A DNA stretch of 64,000 nucleotides, taken from Nannocystis pusilla. GTDB lineage: Bacteria; Myxococcota_A; Polyangia; Nannocystales; Nannocystaceae. Where the stretch lies: the NCBI RefSeq assembly GCF_020073745.1, contig NZ_JAIRAU010000027.1, positions 1 to 64,000 of the forward strand. Reading direction: 5' to 3'. Shown piece by piece: positions 8,059 to 17,939 of the stretch (its first letter is position 1; each line of letters starts with the position of its first letter). The position numbers and the translations under genes were made by a program. A model generated the notes under the pieces. It did no database searches and was not told the DNA's origin. It saw nothing but the letters and a program-made list of their open reading frames with translations.

Positions 8059-9249
8059 TCAGGTGTCGATCCGCGGCAGGCGCAGGGTGAAGCGCACGCC
8101 GAGGCCGGCGTTCTCGGCGTCGATGCTGCCGCCGTGCTGATCGGCGACGCGGGCGGCGATGGCGAGGCCGAGGCCGGTGCCGTGGGCGTCGCCGCTGTAG
8201 AAGGGCGTGAACAGCTGCGAGCGCTCGGCCTCGGTGAGCGGTGGACCGTCGTTGTCGAGGACCAGGAGGGCGTGGTCGGCCTCGATGCGCGCGGCGATCC
8301 GCAGGCGTCCGGGCCGGCCGGTCGAGGCGATCGCGCGCAGGGCGTTGACGGCGATGTGAAGGCCGAGGCTGGCGAGCTGGTCGCGGTCGCCGCGGATGTC
8401 GACGGGCGCGTCGGGCAGGTCGAGCTCGACGTCGACGCCCTTGCCGCGGGCCTCGGCGACGCACAGCTCGGCGACCTGCTCGGCGACGCGGCGGAGGTCG
8501 AGGGCCACCAGCTCGCTCGGGCTCGGACGCGCGAACGACAGGAACCGCTCGGCGAGGCGCGACAGTCGGCCGAGCTCGGCGACGTGGATGTCCCACATGC
8601 GCCGCTCGTCGGCGTCGCGCGGGATGAGCGGGTCGACGACCTCGGCGGTGCCGGCGAGCGCGTGCAGCGGGTTCTTGATCTCGTGCGCGAGGCCGGCGAC
8701 GACCTCGCCGAGCGCCGACAACCGACCGGCGCGCACGAGCTCGCGGGTGAGCCGCTGCTGGTCGGCGAGGGCGCGCTGGAGCTCGCGCCGGCGGCTGCGC
8801 TCGCGGTCGGCGAGCAGACCGGCGGTCGCGCCGACGAGGTTGTAGAGCAGCACCTCGAGCGCCTTGTCGACGCCGCCGCCGGGGTCGTGGTGGTGCCCGG
8901 GCGACAGCGAGAAGGCGTGCGGCAGGTAGACCAGCGAGGACACGGCGGCGGCCAGCAGACCGCCGCGCAGGCCGTGATCGAAGGCGGCGAGGACGATCGG
9001 CAGGTAGTACATGCGCCGCAGCACGTCGTGGGCCCAGTCGTGCTCCATGCCGGTGCCGTAGTGCAGCGCGGTGAAGCAGGCGATCGGCAGCCACACGCGG
9101 GTGAAGGCGCGGAGCGACAGCATCGATGGCTCTTCGGGCATGTCGATCGGGACATTCCCGGAGAGACCGGTCCGATCGGGCATGTCCGGGGGGACACGGC
9201 CGGGCTCGGCCGGCCGGTCGACGGCGCGCGGGCGATCGGGCTCGGTCAC
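8059..9249 (-). CDS. membrane sensor histidine kinase (NtrB-like)
   Basis: The product (396 residues) has an N-terminal membrane region of several hydrophobic helices (about residues 50-145), an HisKA domain with the phospho-acceptor in AHEIKNPLHAL, and an HATPase_c domain with N box (HIAVNALRAI) and G2 box GTGLGLAI. It should autophosphorylate and pass phosphate to the NtrC-type regulator whose gene starts 160 bp away in the opposite direction. The first 42 residues are encoded almost entirely by a 14-bp repeat array at 9125-9198; the alternative start is the Met at 9123. GTG at 9249 has an AGGACGAG ribosome binding site. Confidence 0.88.
   Translation of the reverse strand: MTEPDRPRAVDRPAEPGRVPPDMPDRTGLSGNVPIDMPEEPSMLSLRAFTRVWLPIACFTALHYGTGMEHDWAHDVLRRMYYLPIVLAAFDHGLRGGLLAAAVSSLVYLPHAFSLSPGHHHDPGGGVDKALEVLLYNLVGATAGLLADRERSRRRELQRALADQQRLTRELVRAGRLSALGEVVAGLAHEIKNPLHALAGTAEVVDPLIPRDADERRMWDIHVAELGRLSRLAERFLSFARPSPSELVALDLRRVAEQVAELCVAEARGKGVDVELDLPDAPVDIRGDRDQLASLGLHIAVNALRAIASTGRPGRLRIAARIEADHALLVLDNDGPPLTEAERSQLFTPFYSGDAHGTGLGLAIAARVADQHGGSIDAENAGLGVRFTLRLPRIDT
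9125..9198. repeat. 14-bp palindromic repeat array, six units
   Basis: Units begin at 9125 (GATG), 9139 (CATG), 9153 (CATT), 9167 (CCGG), 9181 (CATG) and 9195 (CACG), all in exact 14-bp register. The array lies in the 5' end of the histidine kinase frame, or in its leader if translation starts at 9123. Confidence 0.85.
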
Positions 9250-9408
9250 GCTCGTCCTGGTGTCCCCGGCCCGGGCGGAGAAGTCAACTCCCGGGCGCGG
9301 GCGCCGGCCACGAGCCGGGCGCCGCCCGCGAGCGGCGCCCGGTGGTCCGCGAGGTCGCGCGGGGCGCGGGCGAGCGGCCGCTGTCGCGGTCGGCTACGCT
9401 GCGCCGAC

Positions 9409-10755
9409 ATGTCCGCGGCGACGCTGCTCTTCATCGAGGACGACGACTCGGGCCGCGAGCTCGGGCTGTTCAACCTGCGCAAGGCCGGCTACGCGGTCGA
9501 CGGGGCGCGCGACGGGGCCGAGGGGCTGGCGCGCTTCGACCCCGAGCGGCACGCGGTGGTCATCACCGACGTCAAGATGCCCAACGTCGGCGGGCTCGAG
9601 GTGCTGCGGGAGGTCCGCGCGCGCAGCCCCGAGACGCCGGTGCTGGTGATCACGGCCTACGGCGACGTCGACCTCGCGGTGGCGGCGATGAAGGCGGGCG
9701 CGTTCGACTTCATCGGCAAGCCGTTCCACCGCGAGCACCTGCTGCTGACGGTGGCGAAGGCGCTCGAGCGCGGGCGCATGCGGGCGGAGCTGCTGAGCCT
9801 GCAGCGCCAGGTCGCGGGGATCGAGCGGCCCATCGTCGGTCGCTCGCCGGCGATGGCGCGCGCGCTCGACCTCGCCGATCGCGTCGCACGAGCCGCCGCG
9901 CCGGTGCTCGTGACCGGCGAGAGCGGCACCGGCAAGGAGCTCATCGCCCGCCGGATCCACGCCCGCAGCCCGCGGCACGCCGGGCCGTTCGTGGCCGTCA
10001 ACTGCGCCGCGATCCCGGGGGAGCTGCTCGAGTCGGAGCTGTTCGGCCACGTCCGCGGGGCCTTCAGCGGGGCCACGCGCGACCGCCCGGGCCGGTTCCG
10101 CCAGGCCGACGGCGGCACGCTGTTCCTCGACGAGGTGGCCGAGCTGCCGCCGCCGCTGCAGGCCAAGTTGTTGCGGGTGCTGCAGGAGCGGGTGGTCGAC
10201 GTGGTCGGCAGCGACGTGCCGGTGCCGGTCGACGTGCGGGTGATCGCGGCGACCAACCGCGACCCGGGCGACCTCCGCGGCGACCTGCTGTACCGCCTGC
10301 GCGTGGTCGAGATCGCGTTGCCGCCGCTGCGCGAGCGGGTCGACGACATCCCGCAGCTGGTGCGTCACTTCGTGGCTCGCTTCGCCGGCGGGCGGGACGT
10401 CGAGATCCCCGAGGATGTCCTGGAAGACATGTGCTCACGGACATGGCCCGGGAACGTGCGCGAGCTCGAGAACGCGTGCGAGCGGGCGGTGATCCTGTGC
10501 GCGGGCGACGTGCTGCACGTCGACGACCTGCCGCCGCGGGCCGCCCAGGCGCCCGCGATCGCGGCCGGCGGCGACGAGTGGTTGCCGGCGCTGCCGGAGG
10601 ACGGGCTGTCGCTGGTCGATCTCGAGAAGCGGGTGATCGAGCGCGTGCTGGCGCTGAAGCGCGGCAACATCACGCAGGCGGCGGCGTACCTGCGGGTGCC
10701 GCGGCACGTGCTGTCGTACCGCATGGAGAAGTACGGGCTGCGGCGGAGCTCGTAG
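9409..10755 (+). CDS. sigma-54-dependent response regulator (NtrC family)
   Basis: The 448-residue product has a receiver domain with phospho-acceptor Asp54 (ITDVKMPN), an AAA+ domain with Walker A GESGTGKE and the sigma-54 contact loop in the variant form GAFSGA, and a C-terminal Fis-type helix-turn-helix (GNITQAAAYLRVPRHVLSYRMEKYGL region). It should drive sigma-54 promoters after phosphorylation by the divergent kinase. TACGCT ends 8 nt before the ATG, predicting a nearly leaderless mRNA. Three 14-bp repeat units fall in the coding region at 10414-10445, just before the conserved WPGNVREL segment. Confidence 0.95.
   Translation: MSAATLLFIEDDDSGRELGLFNLRKAGYAVDGARDGAEGLARFDPERHAVVITDVKMPNVGGLEVLREVRARSPETPVLVITAYGDVDLAVAAMKAGAFDFIGKPFHREHLLLTVAKALERGRMRAELLSLQRQVAGIERPIVGRSPAMARALDLADRVARAAAPVLVTGESGTGKELIARRIHARSPRHAGPFVAVNCAAIPGELLESELFGHVRGAFSGATRDRPGRFRQADGGTLFLDEVAELPPPLQAKLLRVLQERVVDVVGSDVPVPVDVRVIAATNRDPGDLRGDLLYRLRVVEIALPPLRERVDDIPQLVRHFVARFAGGRDVEIPEDVLEDMCSRTWPGNVRELENACERAVILCAGDVLHVDDLPPRAAQAPAIAAGGDEWLPALPEDGLSLVDLEKRVIERVLALKRGNITQAAAYLRVPRHVLSYRMEKYGLRRSS
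10414..10445. repeat. 14-bp repeat, three units inside the NtrC-type gene
   Basis: GATG at 10414, CATG at 10428 and CATG at 10442 are spaced by exactly 14 bp and encode the EDVLEDMCSRTW segment of the AAA+ domain. The protein alignment is not visibly interrupted there. Confidence 0.65.
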
Positions 10756-11022
10756 CGCTGCTCCATGATCGGCCTCGGCGTCGGGCGTACGCTGCGCCGG
10801 GATCTCGACGCGGGCCTCGCTGGCGCACACTTGTCCGCGTCGGCCGAGCGACGGCGCGTGGTGCTCACGAGCCCGCGCGCCAGCCGTCGCGGCGCCGCGA
10901 GTTCGTCGCGGACGAGTGCCCAGCGCGACGACTCGGCGCGAGGGTAGCTCACGGCGGTCCCGCACGCGCGCCGGGATGCGCGCAAAATGCGCGAAGGCGC
11001 GCGCCGTGCTACGTTCCGCCGC

Positions 11023-11658
11023 ATGAGCTCGATGATCATCGGGATCGCAGGCGGCAGCGGTTCGGGCAAGACGACCGTCGCGCGCAAGATCGCCGACTCT
11101 CTTCCACCCGAAGGCGTCACGATCATCGAGCACGACGCGTACTACCGCGACCGCGCCGACCTCACGTACGAGGAGCGCTGTCACATCAACTTCGACCACC
11201 CGGAGTCGCTCGAGACGGAGCTGCTGGTCGAGCACATCATCGCGCTCAAGGCCGGGCGGCGGGTCGCGGTGCCGGCCTACGACTTCAAGACGCACCGCCG
11301 GCTGCCCGAGCCGCGGTGGGTCGAGTCGACGCCGGTGGTGGTGGTCGAGGGCATCATGGTGCTGGTCGACCCGCGCCTGCGGGCGGAGCTCGACATCAAG
11401 CTGTTCGTCGACACCGACCCCGACATCCGGATCTTCCGCCGGATCCGCCGCGACATCGAGCAGCGCGGGCGCACCTTCGAGGCCGTGCGCGAGCAGTACT
11501 ACCGCCACGTGCGACCGATGCACCTGCAATTCGTCGAGCCGTCGAAGCGCCGCGCCGACCTCATCATCCCCGAGGGCGGGGACAATCGGGTCGCGCTCGA
11601 TCTGGTGGTGTCGAAGCTGCGCAGCGTGATCGAGCAGAGCCGCCGCGACGCGCGGTAG
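11023..11658 (+). CDS. udk: uridine kinase
   Basis: The 211-residue product is a P-loop uridine/cytidine kinase of the pyrimidine salvage pathway, converting uridine and GTP or ATP to UMP. Walker A GGSGSGKTT is at the N terminus, followed by EHDAYYRD, the YDFKTHRR substrate segment, VVVEGIMVL and RRIRRDIEQRGR. Length is normal. TACGTT at 11010-11015 ends 7 nt before the ATG at 11023 and there is no ribosome binding site, so the mRNA is probably leaderless. Confidence 0.95.
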   Translation: MSSMIIGIAGGSGSGKTTVARKIADSLPPEGVTIIEHDAYYRDRADLTYEERCHINFDHPESLETELLVEHIIALKAGRRVAVPAYDFKTHRRLPEPRWVESTPVVVVEGIMVLVDPRLRAELDIKLFVDTDPDIRIFRRIRRDIEQRGRTFEAVREQYYRHVRPMHLQFVEPSKRRADLIIPEGGDNRVALDLVVSKLRSVIEQSRRDAR

Positions 11659-11750
11659 CGGCGAGGCGCGAAATCGGCGGCGAGTGAACGCTGTTCGCCC
11701 GCCGGCCCGTCGTCGACGTCGCTGCGGCCGCTGTGCCATCCTGCACAGCC

Positions 11751-14700
11751 GTGGCGGGCTTCTTCGCATCCTCTCGTAACAAGCGCTGGCTCGGTCTCGG
11801 TGTGCTCCTGCTGGCGGTCAGCTCGGCGACCGCGGTGGCGATCGTCAAGCCGTGGAAGAAGCCGCCGCCGGTGCAGTCGGAGCGGCTCGGGGCCACCCTG
11901 GAGCTGGCGGCCGGCGAGGTGCTGCTGGCCACCGCGTCGGGCAGCGCGCGGCTGCTGTCGCGCACGCCGCTGCCGGAGACGGCGGAGCTGTCCACAGGGC
12001 CAGGTGCGCGCGCGCTGGTCCGCCTGAGCGACGGCTCGCGGGTGTTCCTCCGCGACGGCACGAAGGTGAAGATCGCCGGCGGCGTCGCCCTGGTCGAGGG
12101 CCAGATCTGGGTCGAGGCGCCGCCGCTCGAGGAGGGCCAGAAGGCGGTGGTGCACACCGTCGGCGACACCGAGGTGTCGCTGTCGGCGGGCGGGGCGAGC
12201 CTGTCCTTCGAGTCAGGTCAGGCGCAGGTCTACGTCGCGGAGGGGCTGGCGATCGTCAGCGCCGCGGGCGGTCGCGCCGAGGTCGAGGCCGGCGAGCGGG
12301 CGACGGTGCAGGCGGGCGCGCCGAGCGTCGAGCCGGTGGCGTTCTGGGACGACTGGACCGGCGGGATGGGCGATCGCGCGGGCGGAGGGATCCGCGCCGG
12401 GGCCGGCTCGGGCGCCCTGTACGCGGTCGATCGCGCGGGTCCTGCGGGCGCGCCGGCGCTGCCGCTGTCGATCCAGCGCCAGACGGTCAAGGTGGCGCTC
12501 GAGGACGACATCGCCGAGACCCTGGTCGACCAGCGCTTCTTCAACCCGTCGAGCACGGCGGTCGAGGGCTGGTACTGGTTCACGGTCCCCGAAGATGCTC
12601 AATTGGTCAGCTTCGCCCTCGAGACCAACGGGCAGCTGGTCGAGGGCGAGATCGTCGAGCGCAAGAAGGCGGCGGCGACCTACGAGGCGGCGGTGCGCCG
12701 CGACAACGACCCGGCGCTGCTCGAGTGGATCGACGCGCGCACGGTGAGGGCGCGGATCTACCCGGTGCCGCCGGCGGGCGAGCGGCGGGTGGTGCTGCGC
12801 TACCAGCAATTGATGGTCGAGAGCGAGGGCAAGCGCCGCTACAGCTACCCGCTGGCGGCGCCGCGCGGGCGCGAGGCGGCCAGCATCGAGGAGTTCTCGC
12901 TCGAGGTGCAGCTGCGCCGCGGGCTCGAGAAAGACTACGACCTGGCGACGCTCGGCGAGGCGCGGGTGTCGACCGACGGGCGACAGGTGACGATGCGCCG
13001 CTCGGGCTACACGCCGCGCGCCGACTTCGAGCTCGAGCTGACGCGCAAGGCCGAGCGGGCCCGGGTGCCGCTGCGCGTCAATCGCTTCAACGCCGGCGGC
13101 GACCAGGCCAGCTACGTGATGGTCCGCTTCGCGCCGGACCTCGACCTGGCGAAGCTGCCGGCGCCGCGCGGCGATGTGGTGGTGGTGGTCGACACCTCGG
13201 CGGCCGGCGACCCGTCGGAGCAGCAGAGCAAGCTCGCGGTGGCGGAGGCGCTGCTGCGCAGCCTGTCGGCGGGCGACAAGTTCGCGGTGATGAGCGCCGA
13301 CGTCACGGCGAAGGTGCTGTACCCGGAGGAGGGGCTGGCCGAGGCGACGCCGGAGGCGATCAGCGCCGCGCTCGAGCGGGTCGCGGCCCACGCGGCCGGC
13401 GGCGCGACCGACCTCGGGGCGATCTTCGAGCAGGCGCTGGCGCGCGTGCACGGGCTCGAGCAACCAGCGGTGGTCTACGTCGGCGACGGCCTGGCGACGT
13501 CGGGCGAGCGCAGCGGCGACGCGCTGGCGGAGCGCCTGCGGCGGTCGATGACCGGCTCGCGCGCGCGGCTGTTCACCGTCGGCGTCGGGGCGGAGATCGA
13601 CGCGGCGATGCTCGGCCGTCTGGCCCGCGTCGGCGGCGGCGAGGCGCTGCGCGTCGAGGGCCCGGAGCAGGCGGTGGTGCGCGCGCTCGAGCTGTCGGGC
13701 GCGCTCAAGACCCCGACCATCACCGACCTCGAGCTCGGCCTCGGCGAGGGACTCGACGACGTGTTCGTCAGCGCCGGCGGCAAGCTGTCCCGCGGGCAAG
13801 AACTGGTGCTGCTCGCGCGCACGCACCACGACCTGCCCGACAAGATCACGATCTCGGGCCGGCTCGGCGGCGAGGCGTTCACGAAGGAGTACCCGCTCGC
13901 GTACGTCGGCGGCTCGCTCGACCGCCTGGTCCCGCGGCTGTGGGCCGCGGCCTACGTCGAGCGCCTGCTCGGCGACAGCCGCGGGCTCGAGGCGGTGCGC
14001 GGCAAGATCCTCGCGCTCGGGCTCGAGTACGGGCTCATGACCCCGTTCACCTCGTTCCTCGCGCTCGACAGCGAGGCCGCCTACGCGCAGCAGGGCATCC
14101 AGCGGCGCCGCCGCGCGCTCGGCGGGCTGCAGCTGATCGCCGACGCGACATGGCTGCAAGAACAGGAACCAAGGACCAGCTCAGTGATCGGCGTGATCGC
14201 GGCGATCGCGGCGGCGCCGATCGGCTGCAACTCGAGCGGCGAGATGGCCCCGGCGGTGCGCGAGGAGGAGCGCGTCGCCGAGCGGCCGGCGGCGCAGGCG
14301 GCCCCGGCCCCGACGGCCGTGTCGACGCCGGGCGAGATGGCGAAGGCCGAGGCGGCGGCGCCGGTGGCCCCGGAGCCGCCGCCGCCGCCGGCCGACGCCG
14401 CCCCTGCGCCCGGCGGGCTGCTCGGTGGGCTCGCCAGCGGGACGGAGGAGGAGAAGGCGGACGAGCCGGCCGAGCCGCGCGCGGTCGACGACTTCAAGGA
14501 CTACGCGCCCACGCGGGGTTCAGGGGTCTCGGGCGGCGGGAGCAAGCCCAGCCCGGCGAAGGCGCCGCAGCGCGACGTCGATCGCAACGCGCCGGCAGGC
14601 CGCGCGCCGCCGAAGACGCCGCCGCCGGTGGTCTCGCCGGTGCCGCGCGGTCTCCGGCTGCCGTGCTCCGACGTCGCGGCCCGCAGCCTGGCCCACCGCC

Positions 14701-15935
14701 GGATCCTGTGGCAGAAGCGCCTGGCTGACCGATCGGACATGTTCTCCGCGCTCAACGCCTACGAGGCCGCGGCCGGCAGCTGCGAGATCGCAGGGTGGAA
14801 GGACCAGCGGGTGTTCCTGCAATTGCTGCACGAGCGCGCCGCCACCGAGGCCGACATCGGCCTGCTGCTCGGGCACTTCGCGGGTGAGCCCGACGCGCGC
14901 AACTACCTGGCGCGCGGGCTGCTGCGCCGGCTGGTCGACCAGGGGCTGATCGGGGCGGTCGAGCGGGCGATGTTCGGCGCCGGGGTCGACTGGAACGACC
15001 TCGATCGTCAGCTGCAGCTGGTGGTCGGCGACGACGCGGCGACGCGCAAGCTGCAGCTGGTGCAGGCGGCGCTGCAGCGCAGCCCCGGCGATCCGCAGGG
15101 GGAGCGGCGCCTGATCCAGCTGCTGAGCGAGCAGGGCAAGCTCGAGGAGGCGCTGGCCCGCGGCCGGGCGCTGCGCGAGCAGGGTCTGATGACGCCGGTG
15201 CTGGCGCAGCAGATCGGCGAGGTGTTCGTCGCCCACGAGCAGGTCGACGAGGCCCAGCGGATCTTCTCGGAGATCGTCGAGTTCGACGCCGACAACCCGC
15301 AGAGCCGCGCGCTGCTCGGCGACATCTTCCTGCGCCACGGGTGGTTCGAGCGGGCCTATCGTCAGTACGAAGATCTGGTGGCGATCCGGCCCGACGATCC
15401 GAGCGCGTCGATCCGGCTCGCGCGGGCGGCGGCTGGCGCGGGGCGGGTCGACGAGGCGCTGCGGGTGCTGCGGCAGGTGGCGGCCGGCGAGGGCCGGCCG
15501 GGGGCCGACGATCCGCGTCGGTTCGCCCGCCTGCACGCGGCGGTGCTGCTGGCGCGGCTGCTGTCGACACCCGACGCGAAGATCCCCGAAGCGAGCGTGG
15601 CCCGCGAGCTCGGGCGGCTGCAGCTGTTCGCAGGCGCCGCGAGCTGGACGTTCCTCGTGTGGGACGACCTCGGCGTGCGCCTCGCGCTCGCCGCCGATCC
15701 CTCGGCGCCGCTCGCGGGGGACCTCGCCGACGCGGGCGCCACGGGGCTGTTCGCGGTCCAGCTACCGGCCGGCGGGGGGCCGCCGCTGCAGGTCCGGCAC
15801 CAGGGGCACACCCTCGGCAGGCCGGTGAGCTACGAGCGAATCACGGTCCACTTCGACGGCAAGGCGTTCAAGGTCGAGCGCGAGAGCGGACGGATCGCCG
15901 CCGGAGACGCCGCAGCGGCCGCGATCGCCGGCTGA
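11751..15935 (+). CDS. giant envelope protein with FecR-like, VIT, vWA and TPR regions
   Basis: The 1394-residue product begins with a membrane anchor (KRWLGLGVLLLAVSSATAVAIV). A FecR-like region follows (about residues 40-190), then a VIT domain (about 240-360, with GWYWFTVPEDA and the YEAAVRRDNDPALLEW segment), and a vWA-like domain (VVVVVDTSAAGD, near 475; its MIDAS is degenerate). A second hydrophobic stretch and a Pro/Ala-rich linker precede C-terminal helical repeats of TPR type (about 1080-1270). VIT-vWA proteins are exported scaffolds or adhesins. GTG at 11751 was preferred over 11733 because CATCCT ends 8 nt upstream, matching the leaderless pattern. Confidence 0.85.
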   Translation: MAGFFASSRNKRWLGLGVLLLAVSSATAVAIVKPWKKPPPVQSERLGATLELAAGEVLLATASGSARLLSRTPLPETAELSTGPGARALVRLSDGSRVFLRDGTKVKIAGGVALVEGQIWVEAPPLEEGQKAVVHTVGDTEVSLSAGGASLSFESGQAQVYVAEGLAIVSAAGGRAEVEAGERATVQAGAPSVEPVAFWDDWTGGMGDRAGGGIRAGAGSGALYAVDRAGPAGAPALPLSIQRQTVKVALEDDIAETLVDQRFFNPSSTAVEGWYWFTVPEDAQLVSFALETNGQLVEGEIVERKKAAATYEAAVRRDNDPALLEWIDARTVRARIYPVPPAGERRVVLRYQQLMVESEGKRRYSYPLAAPRGREAASIEEFSLEVQLRRGLEKDYDLATLGEARVSTDGRQVTMRRSGYTPRADFELELTRKAERARVPLRVNRFNAGGDQASYVMVRFAPDLDLAKLPAPRGDVVVVVDTSAAGDPSEQQSKLAVAEALLRSLSAGDKFAVMSADVTAKVLYPEEGLAEATPEAISAALERVAAHAAGGATDLGAIFEQALARVHGLEQPAVVYVGDGLATSGERSGDALAERLRRSMTGSRARLFTVGVGAEIDAAMLGRLARVGGGEALRVEGPEQAVVRALELSGALKTPTITDLELGLGEGLDDVFVSAGGKLSRGQELVLLARTHHDLPDKITISGRLGGEAFTKEYPLAYVGGSLDRLVPRLWAAAYVERLLGDSRGLEAVRGKILALGLEYGLMTPFTSFLALDSEAAYAQQGIQRRRRALGGLQLIADATWLQEQEPRTSSVIGVIAAIAAAPIGCNSSGEMAPAVREEERVAERPAAQAAPAPTAVSTPGEMAKAEAAAPVAPEPPPPPADAAPAPGGLLGGLASGTEEEKADEPAEPRAVDDFKDYAPTRGSGVSGGGSKPSPAKAPQRDVDRNAPAGRAPPKTPPPVVSPVPRGLRLPCSDVAARSLAHRRILWQKRLADRSDMFSALNAYEAAAGSCEIAGWKDQRVFLQLLHERAATEADIGLLLGHFAGEPDARNYLARGLLRRLVDQGLIGAVERAMFGAGVDWNDLDRQLQLVVGDDAATRKLQLVQAALQRSPGDPQGERRLIQLLSEQGKLEEALARGRALREQGLMTPVLAQQIGEVFVAHEQVDEAQRIFSEIVEFDADNPQSRALLGDIFLRHGWFERAYRQYEDLVAIRPDDPSASIRLARAAAGAGRVDEALRVLRQVAAGEGRPGADDPRRFARLHAAVLLARLLSTPDAKIPEASVARELGRLQLFAGAASWTFLVWDDLGVRLALAADPSAPLAGDLADAGATGLFAVQLPAGGGPPLQVRHQGHTLGRPVSYERITVHFDGKAFKVERESGRIAAGDAAAAAIAG

Positions 15936-16072
15936 CGGCGAGTCCGGGCTGGTGAGCACGGTCGCACCCGGCCGCCGGACAGGTCGGGCGGGGTGCGTGG
16001 TATACCGCGGGCCCCGGCGACGGGCCACAACGGTCCTTTTGGGCAGAACACCTCACGGAAAGCGACAGGGCG

Positions 16073-17320
<1,248 letters not shown>

Positions 17321-17402
17321 TCGGCCGCAGCGGAGCGCTCACAGGTCGCCTCCGATGTCCTCCGCGCTCGCGGGGCATCGGGGGCGGTCGCGCTTCACGG
17401 CC

Positions 17403-17939
17403 TCATGCGGGCGGCCGCGGGCCCGCGGGGGGTTCGCACGCGGCGCCGGCCTCGGGCGGGGCTCCGGCGGGGCGCGGGCGCGACTTGTGGCCGGCGCGGC
17501 TGCGGTGGCGGGCCTCCTCGATCGAGTGGGAGCGGCGGATGTCGCTCTCGTGCTTCGCGATCTCGGCGAGCTTGTGATAGTGGCGGTGGATGACGTCGAG
17601 CTCGGCCTCGGACAGGTTCTCGATGTCGATGAGGCGGTTCGACGCGCCCTCGAGGGCCGCGACGATCTCGTTGAGCTTGAGCTGCACCGCCAGCGACTCC
17701 TTGTTCTGGGCCCGCTGGATGAGGAACACCATCAGGAAGGTGACGACGGTGGTGCCGGTGTTGATGACGAGCTGCCAGGTGTCGGAGAAGCCGAAGAACG
17801 GGCCGGTCACCACCCAGACGACGATCGTCAGCAGGGCCAGCGCGAACGCCCACGAGCTGCCCGACCAGTGGGTGATGTAGGCCGAGCCGCGCTCGAGCAT
17901 GCGGCCGATCGCGCTGCGCGGGCGATGCGGGTGCGTCAT
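17403..17939 (-). CDS. low-affinity iron permease-family small membrane protein
   Basis: The 178-residue product has two hydrophobic helices (about residues 28-48 and 56-75) separated by GPFFGFSDTWQLVINTGTT, followed by a conserved QRAQNKESLAVQLKLNEI segment and a charged Pro-rich tail. This matches the bacterial relatives of fungal low-affinity iron permease Fet4. Transport itself is not demonstrated for most bacterial members. Its ATG overlaps the stop codon of the upstream glycosyltransferase gene (ATGA), so the two are translationally coupled. Confidence 0.85.
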   Translation of the reverse strand: MTHPHRPRSAIGRMLERGSAYITHWSGSSWAFALALLTIVVWVVTGPFFGFSDTWQLVINTGTTVVTFLMVFLIQRAQNKESLAVQLKLNEIVAALEGASNRLIDIENLSEAELDVIHRHYHKLAEIAKHESDIRRSHSIEEARHRSRAGHKSRPRPAGAPPEAGAACEPPAGPRPPA

